Source: Euryarchaeota archaeon UBA602
GTDB lineage: Archaea; Thermoplasmatota; Poseidoniia; Poseidoniales; Thalassarchaeaceae
Length of the DNA: 14,054 nucleotides
Assembly: GCA_002498455.1 (NCBI GenBank)
Contig: DAHO01000097.1
Coordinates: forward strand, 9,975-24,028
Direction: 5' to 3'
Below are positions 1 through 7,017 of this stretch, in pieces. A model generated the notes under the pieces. That model was given only the letters and a program-made list of their open reading frames with translations. It did not search any database and was not told the origin of the DNA. The first letter of the stretch is position 1. The number at the start of each line of letters is the position of its first letter. The position numbers and the translations under genes are program-made.

Positions 1-963
1 TGCCTCCTCAATCACGGCCCATCCGCGAACGATACCACCATCATTGAGAAGCGGCAATAAGTGGGGCAAGTGTTCGAGGGTATCATGAGGAATATTCACC
101 AATAAAAGATCGAATCTTCCACAAAGTTCGTTCCTTTCGTGCAATGTACGTGCATCTGTACATTCAATCTCTGCATAACTCGCTGAGATATTTTCTCGAA
201 GCAATTCCACGGCGGCTGGATTTAGATCGCTGGCAAATAAGTTGGACAGTAAACCGGGTTCATTCACAAGTGGGGCGAGCGAGGGGCCGACCCCAGCATA
301 CGGATCGCAAACCGAGATTGAACGGTTCAGTATACCTCGGAGCTTTTTCGCACACTCAAGGGTGCCTTCCCTCTCGCGGGACAGGCGCGCAGAGTAGTAC
401 ACGGTTGAGGGGTCAGTCCACAGATGATGGCCTGATTCGATGATTCGAGTCCGTGCAGTTGAATCAAATCCATCTCGAACCGCCAAGAGATTGAGATCTC
501 GAACTCGATACTCTCCAACGACTCCTCGGTCTTCGAAAACGGCCCGTGTCCGGGCATGTTGCATGAGCATCGCTTGGCCGATGATTTCTCCATATTCACG
601 TTGCTTGGGGTCCAATTTGATGAGGATTAAATCGCCCACAAATTCGTGTCTAGTCGGCCATTCAATCGAGGTAACTTCACGATCCGAAAGAAATGAGGTA
701 AGGTGATCGCGGTAGGTACGCGGGGAGGATGTGAAGGGTTCGGCATGCACCACGCGATAAAGTGAGAGGAGCTCTGACTCGACTCCTTCTTTGACTGGAA
801 TCAATGTTCGTTTGCTGTCGGATGGGTCTGGTTGCACGCGGGCACCTTGGGGAAGGGCAAATTCAGCCTTTAGTTGGCTGAGGATTCGCTGCGTTTCTTG
901 CCTCGGCACGCTCAAATGACGCATGGCCCTCGATGGGGCGACGGGTGCCCCGCGCTTGACCAT
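1..963 (-). CDS. trm5: Trm5/Taw2-family tRNA G37 methyltransferase, 3' end beyond window
   Basis: The reading frame is open from an ATG at 963 down to base 1, giving 321 residues with no stop, so the C-terminus is missing. Seen in translation: an N-terminal LSVPRQE segment like the start of the archaeal Trm5/Taw2 family; GDLILIKL (about 110-117) followed by GEYRVRDLNLLA (150-161), matching the family's GE-RVP region; VYYSARLSRER (188-198), matching the YFSPRL-ER signature; and a class I SAM-binding motif DPYAGVGP (220-227). An NIPH motif (290-293) stands where Trm5 has NLP. The known reaction is SAM-dependent N1-methylation of G37 in tRNA, which prevents +1 frameshifting. The paralogous Taw2, a wyosine aminocarboxypropyl transferase, shares the fold, so Trm5 versus Taw2 is not fully settled. 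There is no clear ribosome-binding site before ATG 963. An in-frame ATG at 924 sits closer to the family start and would widen the divergent gap to dphB from 14 to 53 bp. Confidence 0.88.
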   Translation of the reverse strand, partial: MVKRGAPVAPSRAMRHLSVPRQETQRILSQLKAEFALPQGARVQPDPSDSKRTLIPVKEGVESELLSLYRVVHAEPFTSSPRTYRDHLTSFLSDREVTSIEWPTRHEFVGDLILIKLDPKQREYGEIIGQAMLMQHARTRAVFEDRGVVGEYRVRDLNLLAVRDGFDSTARTRIIESGHHLWTDPSTVYYSARLSREREGTLECAKKLRGILNRSISVCDPYAGVGPSLAPLVNEPGLLSNLFASDLNPAAVELLRENISASYAEIECTDARTLHERNELCGRFDLLLVNIPHDTLEHLPHLLPLLNDGGIVRGWAVIEEA

Positions 964-966
964 GAC

Positions 967-971
967 GGAGG
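967..971 (+). promoter_or_regulatory. Ribosome-binding site of dphB
   Basis: GGAGG lies 6 nt before the ATG at 978 and fixes that start. It falls in the 14-bp space between the divergent trm5-like and dphB start codons, which leaves no room there for a promoter for either gene. Confidence 0.75.
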
Positions 972-977
972 GAGAAA

Positions 978-1748
978 ATGGACGGTTCTGGCCTTTGGTT
1001 GATTGGTTTGGGTCCAGGTGACTTGAATCAAATGTCAATCTCCGCCCTCTCCGCTGCCAAGGCTGCAAATTACAGATTTCTGGAGGGTTATACGGCCTTG
1101 CTACCTCCTGAAGAGCTTGGCAATTTGGAAGAAGTTGTAGGGCCCTGGGAATTGCGAATGCGCTCGTCTGTAGAACAGCCGGAAGAACTTCTTGATTTGG
1201 CTCAGAACCATCGAGTTGCTCTACTTGTGGTCGGCGATCCATTGCAGGCTACCACCCATGTCGATTTGCAGCTGCGTTGCGCTCAACGTCAAATCCCATG
1301 TCACATTGAACACGGGATTTCGATTACTACAATCGTTACAGGAGCGGTTGGGCTGCAGTCATACAGATTTGGAAGACAGTGTACTTTTGCCTATCCATAC
1401 GGCGATTATCTCCCGACTTCGCCATTGGAAATCATCATCGAAAACCTGGAGCGGGGGCTGCATACACTGGCTTTGCTCGACTTGGACCCCACAGGCATGG
1501 GGGAGGGTGACCAACAACCGATGACTCCGAAAGTTGCCGTTGAAGTACTACGGGATATGGCACAAAAATTGGAAGTGGATGTTGAAGAGTGGACCTTGGT
1601 GCTTTGTTCGGATATGGGCACGGATGATGCTAACGTTAACGTCGGTAGCGCTCAACAAATTTCTGAAGTAACTGGGGGCCGAATTCATTGTTTACTGATC
1701 CCAGCAGAGTTGCATGATGTGGAGGATGCTGCACTTGCAAGGTGGTGA
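978..1748 (+). CDS. dphB: Diphthine synthase
   Basis: This SAM-dependent methyltransferase repeatedly methylates the 3-amino-3-carboxypropyl group on the EF-2 histidine, giving diphthine, the second stage of diphthamide synthesis in the cytosol. The 256-residue length is normal for the tetrapyrrole-methylase-fold Dph5 family. Visible signatures: LIGLGPGD (8-15), FLEGYTALL (34-42), VVGDPLQATTH (84-94), GLQSYRFGR (125-133), a PTSP-to-LERGLHTLALLDL stretch (146-169) and a C-terminal LLIPAELHDVEDAAL (239-253). All align by eye with archaeal DphB. A strong GGAGG site supports the ATG. It is divergent from the trm5-like gene and is followed after 56 bp by an unknown gene on the same strand. Confidence 0.97.
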   Translation: MDGSGLWLIGLGPGDLNQMSISALSAAKAANYRFLEGYTALLPPEELGNLEEVVGPWELRMRSSVEQPEELLDLAQNHRVALLVVGDPLQATTHVDLQLRCAQRQIPCHIEHGISITTIVTGAVGLQSYRFGRQCTFAYPYGDYLPTSPLEIIIENLERGLHTLALLDLDPTGMGEGDQQPMTPKVAVEVLRDMAQKLEVDVEEWTLVLCSDMGTDDANVNVGSAQQISEVTGGRIHCLLIPAELHDVEDAALARW

Positions 1749-1752
1749 ATTG

Positions 1753-1790
1753 TTCGCCGGAGGCGTGAAGCCTAGCAAGTCTTCGGCGAG
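1753..1790 (+). promoter_or_regulatory. Hairpin between dphB and the next gene
   Basis: CGCCGGAG at 1755-1762 pairs with CTTCGGCG at 1781-1788 (one G-U), and 1754/1789 and 1753/1790 (wobble) extend the stem to 9-10 bp. The loop can alternatively form AGGC/GCCT (1761-1764/1770-1773). It begins 5 nt after the dphB stop and ends just before the next gene's ribosome-binding site. There is no U-run, so it is not a classical intrinsic terminator; an mRNA processing or stability element is possible. Confidence 0.45.
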
Positions 1791-1792
1791 AT

Positions 1793-1797
1793 GGAGG
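1793..1797 (+). promoter_or_regulatory. Ribosome-binding site deciding a GTG start
   Basis: GGAGG lies 7 nt before the GTG at 1805 and supports this non-ATG start of the 558-residue unknown protein. Confidence 0.7.
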
Positions 1798-1804
1798 GGA
1801 GTGC

Positions 1805-3481
1805 GTGGCAGGACCAAGTAAAGTGCAATTCCCCGGTCAGAAAAAGCAGCGGATGCGTGCTCGAGGGACGAAACGTGCCTCGGAGGGTGTTCGCAAGCGT
1901 TTGGAAAAAAATCTTGCAGCATTGCTTGAAGACCCTCATGCTCGAATGCCAACGGTGGCTTACACCATCAAACGGGCGCGAAAAGATCCTGTGCAGCGTT
2001 CATTGAAAGAATGTGCCAAAGTCATCGCCAAGAAAAACGATCGTAAGTGGTTGGGGAAGCGAATGATGCGCCGGCGTGGCGACGGTGTTGCACGTGCCTT
2101 GGCGGGTTCCCTGCATGCTGCGCATGACGATGAGCGGAGCATGGTCGCCGTCTTTGATCACCCCATTTTCGGGAGTTCCTCCTTCGTTCGTCGGGGCGTT
2201 GGGAAGCCGACGCAAATGGTCGCTTTCCAAAATTTTGTCAACCCAAGGCAACGATTGCTAACTTGGGAAGAACATGCGCGCAATGGTTGGTGGTTCTTCT
2301 CGATCGATGACGGGATTGTCTGTACGGGCAATGAACCCCATCCACCTGAAGGCTGGATTGAGGGGGGGTTGTCGGATGCGCCGATGAAATTTTCAAAGAA
2401 GGAAGGAGTCTATTGCTCACCCAATGCCGTGCCTGAACAAACCGACGGTTTGCATTTCGTTGTCGGTGAGGCAACCGTTGTTCTAGATGAGGAAGATCTT
2501 GCAGGTGTTGCGGAAGAGGAATCCGTTGCGCGGTCCGTTGCGCTCAGAATGTTGCCACCGAGGTTGTCAGATTTTGCTGAAGTCCAATGGAATTGGCGAC
2601 CCGAGGGTTGGCCCGAGGGTAAGCCATTGCCCGAAGATACTCAAGAGAAAGTAGACGAAGTAATCGATGCTTGGCTCAACCTTTCGCTTACGGATTCAAA
2701 GCTCACAAAGGCGTTGAGAAAGGCATTGTGTCGAAATCTCAGCGAAGGCTGTGTCATCGGTGAACGGTGGTGGCCAATGGAGGAATTGGATGGCATGCTT
2801 GAATCAATCAATGGTTCAGTACCCGAGAAAGAAGCTCTTCAACTTGTGTTTACAGAGGCGCTGAAGAATGGGGGGTTGGATGTTCGAGGTGATGGGAGCT
2901 TTGAGGAACTGGAGAAGGATGTTCTGCGGTTGGAAGAAACGTCATGCCATGCAAATCTCGTTGCGCTTTGGCCCGAATGGGGTGACTTGATTCTTGAGGA
3001 GATTTACGGAATTACTGGGGATGATGCTGAACAAATCATTGAGAAACAAACCAAACGAAAACAAGGATTTGGGGCCTTCCTCAAAAAGATGGATGCTGAG
3101 CGAAAGGAGCACCTCATGATGGCCAAATTTCCTTGGCAAGAGGGTGACATGGAGGGATTGTGTGGACGAGCAGATGCGCTTGTTCGTAAAGCGAGAATCG
3201 ATGGTGTTGGAAGCACCATATCCATGGCGAAAAAGGGCCGTGATGCCTTGGATAAGGCCTTGGGTTGGGCATGGATCAATGTTCATGAACGGGCCGAATC
3301 CGAGGGGTGGCATTTTGATTCAGATGCCAGAGACAAAGGCGGAGATTGGGTGCCTGCATTGAAGACATTGTTTGAAGCCAGTGAAATTCTGATTGAGGAA
3401 GGAAATATCGATGCTTATGTCGATGCGATGGAAGCATTCGCAACTCGGAGCGGTGCCTCCGATTTTTCCTCACCGCAATGA
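1805..3481 (+). CDS. Large hypothetical protein with strongly basic N-terminus
   Basis: I do not recognise a family. The 558-residue frame starts at a GTG with a good ribosome-binding site and has no signal peptide or membrane helix. About a third of the first 92 residues are Lys or Arg, including KKQRMRARGTKR and KRMMRRRG clusters, and this part looks helical and suited to RNA, DNA or ribosome contact. A hydrophobic and aromatic, probably beta-rich section follows (about 112-225, with GWWFFSIDDG at 161-170). The rest is acidic and Trp-containing, rich in predicted helix (about 270-545), with a low-complexity Ser tail. The position directly behind dphB, with only a hairpin between, suggests co-transcription. 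A nucleic-acid or translation role is inference from charge and context only. Confidence 0.85.
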   Translation: MAGPSKVQFPGQKKQRMRARGTKRASEGVRKRLEKNLAALLEDPHARMPTVAYTIKRARKDPVQRSLKECAKVIAKKNDRKWLGKRMMRRRGDGVARALAGSLHAAHDDERSMVAVFDHPIFGSSSFVRRGVGKPTQMVAFQNFVNPRQRLLTWEEHARNGWWFFSIDDGIVCTGNEPHPPEGWIEGGLSDAPMKFSKKEGVYCSPNAVPEQTDGLHFVVGEATVVLDEEDLAGVAEEESVARSVALRMLPPRLSDFAEVQWNWRPEGWPEGKPLPEDTQEKVDEVIDAWLNLSLTDSKLTKALRKALCRNLSEGCVIGERWWPMEELDGMLESINGSVPEKEALQLVFTEALKNGGLDVRGDGSFEELEKDVLRLEETSCHANLVALWPEWGDLILEEIYGITGDDAEQIIEKQTKRKQGFGAFLKKMDAERKEHLMMAKFPWQEGDMEGLCGRADALVRKARIDGVGSTISMAKKGRDALDKALGWAWINVHERAESEGWHFDSDARDKGGDWVPALKTLFEASEILIEEGNIDAYVDAMEAFATRSGASDFSSPQ

Positions 3482-3495
3482 TATTGTTCAGTATT

Positions 3496-3503
3496 GATTA
3501 AAT
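3496..3503 (+). promoter_or_regulatory. Possible TATA box for a leaderless TM2-gene transcript
   Basis: GATTAAAT is centred about 26 nt before the ATG at 3526, in the 44-bp gap after the preceding stop. No Shine-Dalgarno-like sequence precedes that ATG. This spacing is what an archaeal TATA box would show if transcription started at the start codon. No transcript data are available, so it is an inference. Confidence 0.45.
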
Positions 3504-3525
3504 CTGCAACCATTCAGGCACCGAC

Positions 3526-3900
3526 ATGCAGCCGCAACCTGGACAGCCTGTGATCATGGGCCAAACCACTCAATACGTAGCCGGACAACAAGTGATGGGG
3601 GGCCAGCCAACCCAGTATGTTACAGGGACAGCAATGCCCATGGGTGGAGCTGTTGCATTGATACCTGGGCAGCAAAAAAGTAAGATTGCCGCGGGAATTT
3701 TGGGTATTTTAGTTGGTTGGTTGGGAATTCACAACTTCTATCTTGGTTACACCGGCAAGGGTATTGCTCAGTTGTTGATTTCTGTCTTATCTCTTGGCCT
3801 CCTGTCGCCCATTTCGGCACTATGGGGTCTCATTGAGGGGATCCTCATCTTGACAGGGAGCATCAATGTAGATGCAACTGGGATTCCACTTGCAGATTGA
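3526..3900 (+). CDS. TM2-domain membrane protein with Gln-rich N-terminal repeat
   Basis: The 124-residue protein has a disordered Gly/Gln/Met-rich N-terminus of about 48 residues, then a TM2 domain (about 51-112). The domain shows KSK before the first helix, GWLGIHNFYLGYTGKG around the tight turn, and a second helix ending in LWGLIEGILIL. This matches the TM2 pattern, where the usual Asp near the second helix is Glu here (E104). The N-terminal part contains an imperfect repeat of about 14 residues: GQTTQYVAGQQVMGG at 12-26, then a second QPTQYVTG copy. The biochemical role of archaeal TM2 proteins is not known. A likely leaderless promoter precedes it, which would make it the first gene of a unit with the next two membrane or small proteins. 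Confidence 0.9.
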   Translation: MQPQPGQPVIMGQTTQYVAGQQVMGGQPTQYVTGTAMPMGGAVALIPGQQKSKIAAGILGILVGWLGIHNFYLGYTGKGIAQLLISVLSLGLLSPISALWGLIEGILILTGSINVDATGIPLAD

Positions 3901-3926
3901 TTCGTAATCATTCGGGATGGGCACGA

Positions 3927-4091
3927 ATGGGATTCAAAGCAAAGGCGGCCAAGGCAAAACGGGTCGAGGGTAAGGTCAAGGTGAAAAAGCGCCGAAAAAA
4001 GGAGAAGATTGCTCCAAAGAAACCTTGCCTTCCCAACGAATGCAGTGGATGTTGTGGTCCCCCTCCAAAGGATCCATTCACCATGCTCTGA
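3927..4091 (+). CDS. Small Lys-rich protein with Cys cluster at the C-terminus
   Basis: The 54-residue protein starts at ATG 3927. An alternative TTG at 3897 overlaps the upstream TGA and would add 10 residues. Half of the first 32 residues are Lys or Arg (16 of 32), followed by a proline-flanked cluster with Cys at 34, 39, 42 and 43, then a PPPKDPFTM tail. No family is recognised. The Cys spacing (C-x4-C-x2-CC) could bind a metal ion, and the basic arm could bind nucleic acid; both are inference. It sits in a same-strand run, about 50 bp before the SAP/zinc-ribbon gene. The size and skewed composition leave some doubt that it is a gene, but the opposite-strand reading of the same bases looks like a shadow. 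Confidence 0.55.
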   Translation: MGFKAKAAKAKRVEGKVKVKKRRKKEKIAPKKPCLPNECSGCCGPPPKDPFTML

Positions 4092-4141
4092 ATCCTAGGC
4101 AGGGGCATCATTGAAGACAAATGCTGTGTTGCAAGGTGCGT

Positions 4142-5179
4142 ATGAACTTGAAGAAGTTCGGTGGGCCTGCAATTCTAGTTGGTATTGCGATCCTCCTTAT
4201 CGTTGTAGTTCAAGCAGGTCTTGGTGCGAAATATGAGGGGGGGGATACTCTTGATGATGGTGTTGCTCAAACGATTTTATGCACATATTTGGTGTCGGTT
4301 TTATTCTGCTTAAGTTCAATGGTTTGGTTTGCATTTGCGTTGGGTTCCAAGACTCAAAAGACGGTTTTCTTGTCTCAAAATCCCAATGAATTCCAACATA
4401 TTTCGGTTCCGCTTGCGAGTGATACGCAGGGTACGGCCGTGCCCTCTACCATTAGTGAAGATCCTGTAGCATATGTTCGAGAAAAAATTGTCATCGAAAC
4501 ATCCGAAGGCGATACGGCGCAAATGATTGGATTCTCCATGATTGCGGGCAGCGTTGGGATGTTTCTACTCATGGTGGTATTGGGATTCATCTCGATACTA
4601 ATGTCATTGGGTCCCGGGTTGGGCTTTTCTGGTGGAACGTGCAACAGTACCTGTGAAACCATCTGGAGTGGGGCGGGATTCAGTATGTGGGCCTCAATCT
4701 TGCTTTTCCCCTGTGGCCTGATTGCTTTGGCGAGACCCTGGTCATGGTTCCGTTCTGACGAGGACACAGATGATGCTGTTGTGAAAGTAAGGATTGGTAT
4801 TGTAGCAGGAATTGCATTAATTGCAGTAATCTCCTTTGGTTGGCCCGCTTTGGTTGTTGTAGGTATGGCGTTGATTGTCTATGCAAGACCGTGGTCGTGG
4901 TATACTCAGGGTGGTGATGTGTTGGTGCCCACACAAGGTCCAACTGTAGAGGTTGATGATTTGACGGTCAATGAACTCAAAGAGAAGTTGCGCGAGGTTG
5001 GGTTGCCTGTCTCGGGTAAAAAGGCAGATTTGATTGTGAGGTTGTCCGAGCATCAGCAAGAATCTGGAGAGGGGAAGCCCACGGCAGAATGTGTGGAATG
5101 TGGGGCAATCATGGGCTTCCCAAGTGATTACACAGGGAAGATCCGTTGCCCGAAATGTGGTACGGTCCACCGGGTTTGA
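4142..5179 (+). CDS. Polytopic membrane protein with SAP motif and C-terminal zinc ribbon
   Basis: Start ATG 4142 is preferred because AGGTG precedes it by 3 nt; an ATG at 4121 would add seven residues (numbering below uses the longer form, so subtract 7). Five membrane segments are visible, at about 15-36, 50-75, 136-165, 186-204 and 225-254. Two of them end in the same motif, ARPWSW (204-209 and 255-260), which suggests an internal duplication. After the last helix comes a SAP motif (about 279-310, DLTVNELKEKLREVGLPVSG and following), then a four-Cys ribbon (C324, C327, C343, C346; CX2C-X15-CX2C). SAP motifs are known helix-extension-helix nucleic-acid-binding units, so the tail probably faces the cytoplasm. 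The overall function is unknown. It ends exactly where the convergent PLP-enzyme gene ends. Confidence 0.9.
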   Translation: MNLKKFGGPAILVGIAILLIVVVQAGLGAKYEGGDTLDDGVAQTILCTYLVSVLFCLSSMVWFAFALGSKTQKTVFLSQNPNEFQHISVPLASDTQGTAVPSTISEDPVAYVREKIVIETSEGDTAQMIGFSMIAGSVGMFLLMVVLGFISILMSLGPGLGFSGGTCNSTCETIWSGAGFSMWASILLFPCGLIALARPWSWFRSDEDTDDAVVKVRIGIVAGIALIAVISFGWPALVVVGMALIVYARPWSWYTQGGDVLVPTQGPTVEVDDLTVNELKEKLREVGLPVSGKKADLIVRLSEHQQESGEGKPTAECVECGAIMGFPSDYTGKIRCPKCGTVHRV

Positions 5180-6358
5180 CTAAATTTGAGCGAGTGCTTG
5201 CTCGATATCTTGCCAGAGGTCCTCGACATCTTCGATTCCAATACTGACGCGAACAAAGCCCGGAACTACGCCAGCAGCCGTTCGCACAGGTTCTGGAATG
5301 AACATGTGACTTGAGTTGAATGGGCATTCAATCAAACTCTCGACACCGCCCAAGCTGGTCGCTTCGAAAATCAACTTGAGATTGCGCATGAAACGAAGAG
5401 CAGCGTCGTCGCCGCCCTTCACCACGAATGCTAGCATTCCGGTACCTTTCGGCATGATTCGCTGTGCGGTTTCGAAGTCAGGATGATGAGGTAATGTAGT
5501 GTGAATGGTTTTCTCAATCTTTGGATGAGAATCTAAACGCTTGGCGATTTCAGCAGCATTTTCGCAATGGATTGGCATTCTTGCGCTCAGTGTTCGCATA
5601 CCTCGCTCAAGTAGGTAACAAGCATGTGGATCGGGTGCTCCACCGAAATGGATTTTCTTAGGGAATAAATCTGCAATCAGATCCTTACGGCCAACTACAG
5701 CCCCCCCTACGATATCAGAGTGTCCGCCAAGATATTTGGTGGTGGAATGGATAACAAGATCACAACCCATTGCAACCGGTTGGCAACCCCAAGGTGACGT
5801 GAATGTATTGTCAATAACCAACAGCAGCCCATGCTTTCTTGCAATCACGGCCATCGCTTCAACATCGCACACCTTGAGAACAGGATTTGACAATGTCTCG
5901 ATGTAGAGCATTCTCGTATTTTCTTGGATTGCGGCTTCGTATGAAGAGGGGTCTTGCATGTCTGCCATCGTAACGCTGATCCCAAATCGTGGCAATTCCT
6001 CGGTCATTAGTCCATAGGTGCCTCCGTATACATCGGCACTGGCAACCACGTGATCACCATTGGAAAGAAGGCCGAGCATGACAGTTGAAATTGCGGCCAT
6101 GCCGCTAGCGAAAAGTTCGCCATCTTCGGCACCCTCTAATGCACATATTTTCTCCACACAAGCTTCCGAGTTGACGCTGGATAATCGTGAATAAATCAGT
6201 GTGTGTTGCGCTCCTGCTGCCCACCCTGCGTATCGGTCGTCGCTCAGATAATAGGTCGAGGATTGGAAAATGGGGGTGTTGACTGCGCCCTCGATGTGTT
6301 TGGTTCCAGAGTGAACCGAGCGTGTGGCGAATCGTTTGTCCGAGTCATCATTGCCCAT
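5180..6358 (-). CDS. Cys/Met-metabolism PLP-dependent enzyme (cystathionine gamma-synthase/lyase type)
   Basis: This is a 392-residue fold-type I PLP enzyme of the MetB/MetC/MGL family, which acts in trans-sulfuration or Met/Cys breakdown; the exact substrate cannot be read from the sequence. Visible, counted from the ATG at 6358: a YSR motif (56-58), SGMAAIS (85-91) in the cofactor-phosphate region, ETLSNP (154-159), cofactor Asp in VIDNTF (D183), and the Schiff-base Lys in STTKYLGGHSDIVGG (K208). A SLGGVESLIECP signature follows near the C-terminus. The usual NP of the Y-R-x-x-NPT stretch is replaced (YSRLSSVN). GAGGTG just before ATG 6358 supports this start over an in-frame TTG at 6391. 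It lies 47 bp downstream of the DUF4126 gene and shares transcription direction with cutA. Its stop codon directly abuts that of the SAP/zinc-ribbon gene. Confidence 0.95.
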   Translation of the reverse strand: MGNDDSDKRFATRSVHSGTKHIEGAVNTPIFQSSTYYLSDDRYAGWAAGAQHTLIYSRLSSVNSEACVEKICALEGAEDGELFASGMAAISTVMLGLLSNGDHVVASADVYGGTYGLMTEELPRFGISVTMADMQDPSSYEAAIQENTRMLYIETLSNPVLKVCDVEAMAVIARKHGLLLVIDNTFTSPWGCQPVAMGCDLVIHSTTKYLGGHSDIVGGAVVGRKDLIADLFPKKIHFGGAPDPHACYLLERGMRTLSARMPIHCENAAEIAKRLDSHPKIEKTIHTTLPHHPDFETAQRIMPKGTGMLAFVVKGGDDAALRFMRNLKLIFEATSLGGVESLIECPFNSSHMFIPEPVRTAAGVVPGFVRVSIGIEDVEDLWQDIEQALAQI

Positions 6359-6360
6359 GC

Positions 6361-6366
6361 CACCTC
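6361..6366 (-). promoter_or_regulatory. Ribosome-binding site of the PLP-enzyme gene
   Basis: On the minus strand this reads GAGGTG, complementary to the conserved 16S 3' end, 2 nt before ATG 6358. It selects that ATG over the upstream TTG. Confidence 0.65.
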
Positions 6367-6405
6367 TGGGACTTGGAGAGCATTTCAACAAAGCGCAACG
6401 CGATT

Positions 6406-7017
6406 CTAGGAAGAAGCATGCGAGGGAGTGGCTTCAGTCGCCATCTTTTCCTTCCGATTTCGGATGTATTTGACAGACAAAAGCAAAGCCAAGGTGGTGA
6501 AGATTAGGGCAAGAAGTGGCAAAAGAATTGCGAGAATTGTACAGAATACACAGGCTCCGGCCTCGGCCGTAGAGACTAGTGGGTTGGCGATGCCGCCAGT
6601 GGTCATCGTAGAGAGTGCACGAACAGAAACTGTGCCAATTTGAATGGTGCCTGAAACGCCACCTCCGACAATGATTGATAGGGCCCATTGCACGACGGGA
6701 TTCGCATCCCCAAGCGTCGAATAGACCATCGCGAAACCCGCCAACATGGCTGCAGGTGAGGCGATGGTATCCATCAGATTGTCCAGCCACGGCACATAAT
6801 AACCGAGAATTTCGAGAACCATTGCAGAACCGAGAAGGATGAGGCCTAGATCAGACGACATCCATTCACTCGCGCCCTGAACAGAAATATCAATCGGGGT
6901 AAATTCGAATCGAATGGCGAGGCCATACAAGAATGGTGGAAGAAACACTCGGAATCCTGACGCCGCAGCCAACCCAAGACCGAGTGAAAGTGCTAGCACG
7001 AATTCCATGCCGTTCAT
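6406..7017 (-). CDS. DUF4126 membrane protein
   Basis: The protein has 203 residues and about five or six hydrophobic segments. Its N-terminus matches the DUF4126 pattern: GLAAASGFRVFLPPFLYGLAIRF, then EWM...GLILLGSAMVLEILGYYVPWLDNLMDTIASP and a Gly-rich segment. The C-terminus is a long helix followed by a Lys/Arg/Glu tail (KYIRNRKEKM). The function of DUF4126 is unknown; it lies in the cytoplasmic membrane. ATG 7017 is chosen because it forms an ATGA overlap with the cutA stop and has GGTGA (7025-7029) 7 nt upstream. An ATG at 7032 would add five residues. Overlap with cutA implies translational coupling. It is the middle gene of the cutA-DUF4126-PLP enzyme unit. Confidence 0.9.
   Translation of the reverse strand: MNGMEFVLALSLGLGLAAASGFRVFLPPFLYGLAIRFEFTPIDISVQGASEWMSSDLGLILLGSAMVLEILGYYVPWLDNLMDTIASPAAMLAGFAMVYSTLGDANPVVQWALSIIVGGGVSGTIQIGTVSVRALSTMTTGGIANPLVSTAEAGACVFCTILAILLPLLALIFTTLALLLSVKYIRNRKEKMATEATPSHASS

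Noticed and set aside
3908..4120. Minus-strand 70-codon frame opposite the Lys-rich small gene
   Set aside because: Its Phe-rich sequence is the mirror of AAA/AAG lysine codons; the plus-strand frame fits the local gene order better.
6359..6391. TTG start for the PLP enzyme
   Set aside because: The ATG at 6358 has a good GAGGTG site and matches the family's N-terminus; the extra residues do not.
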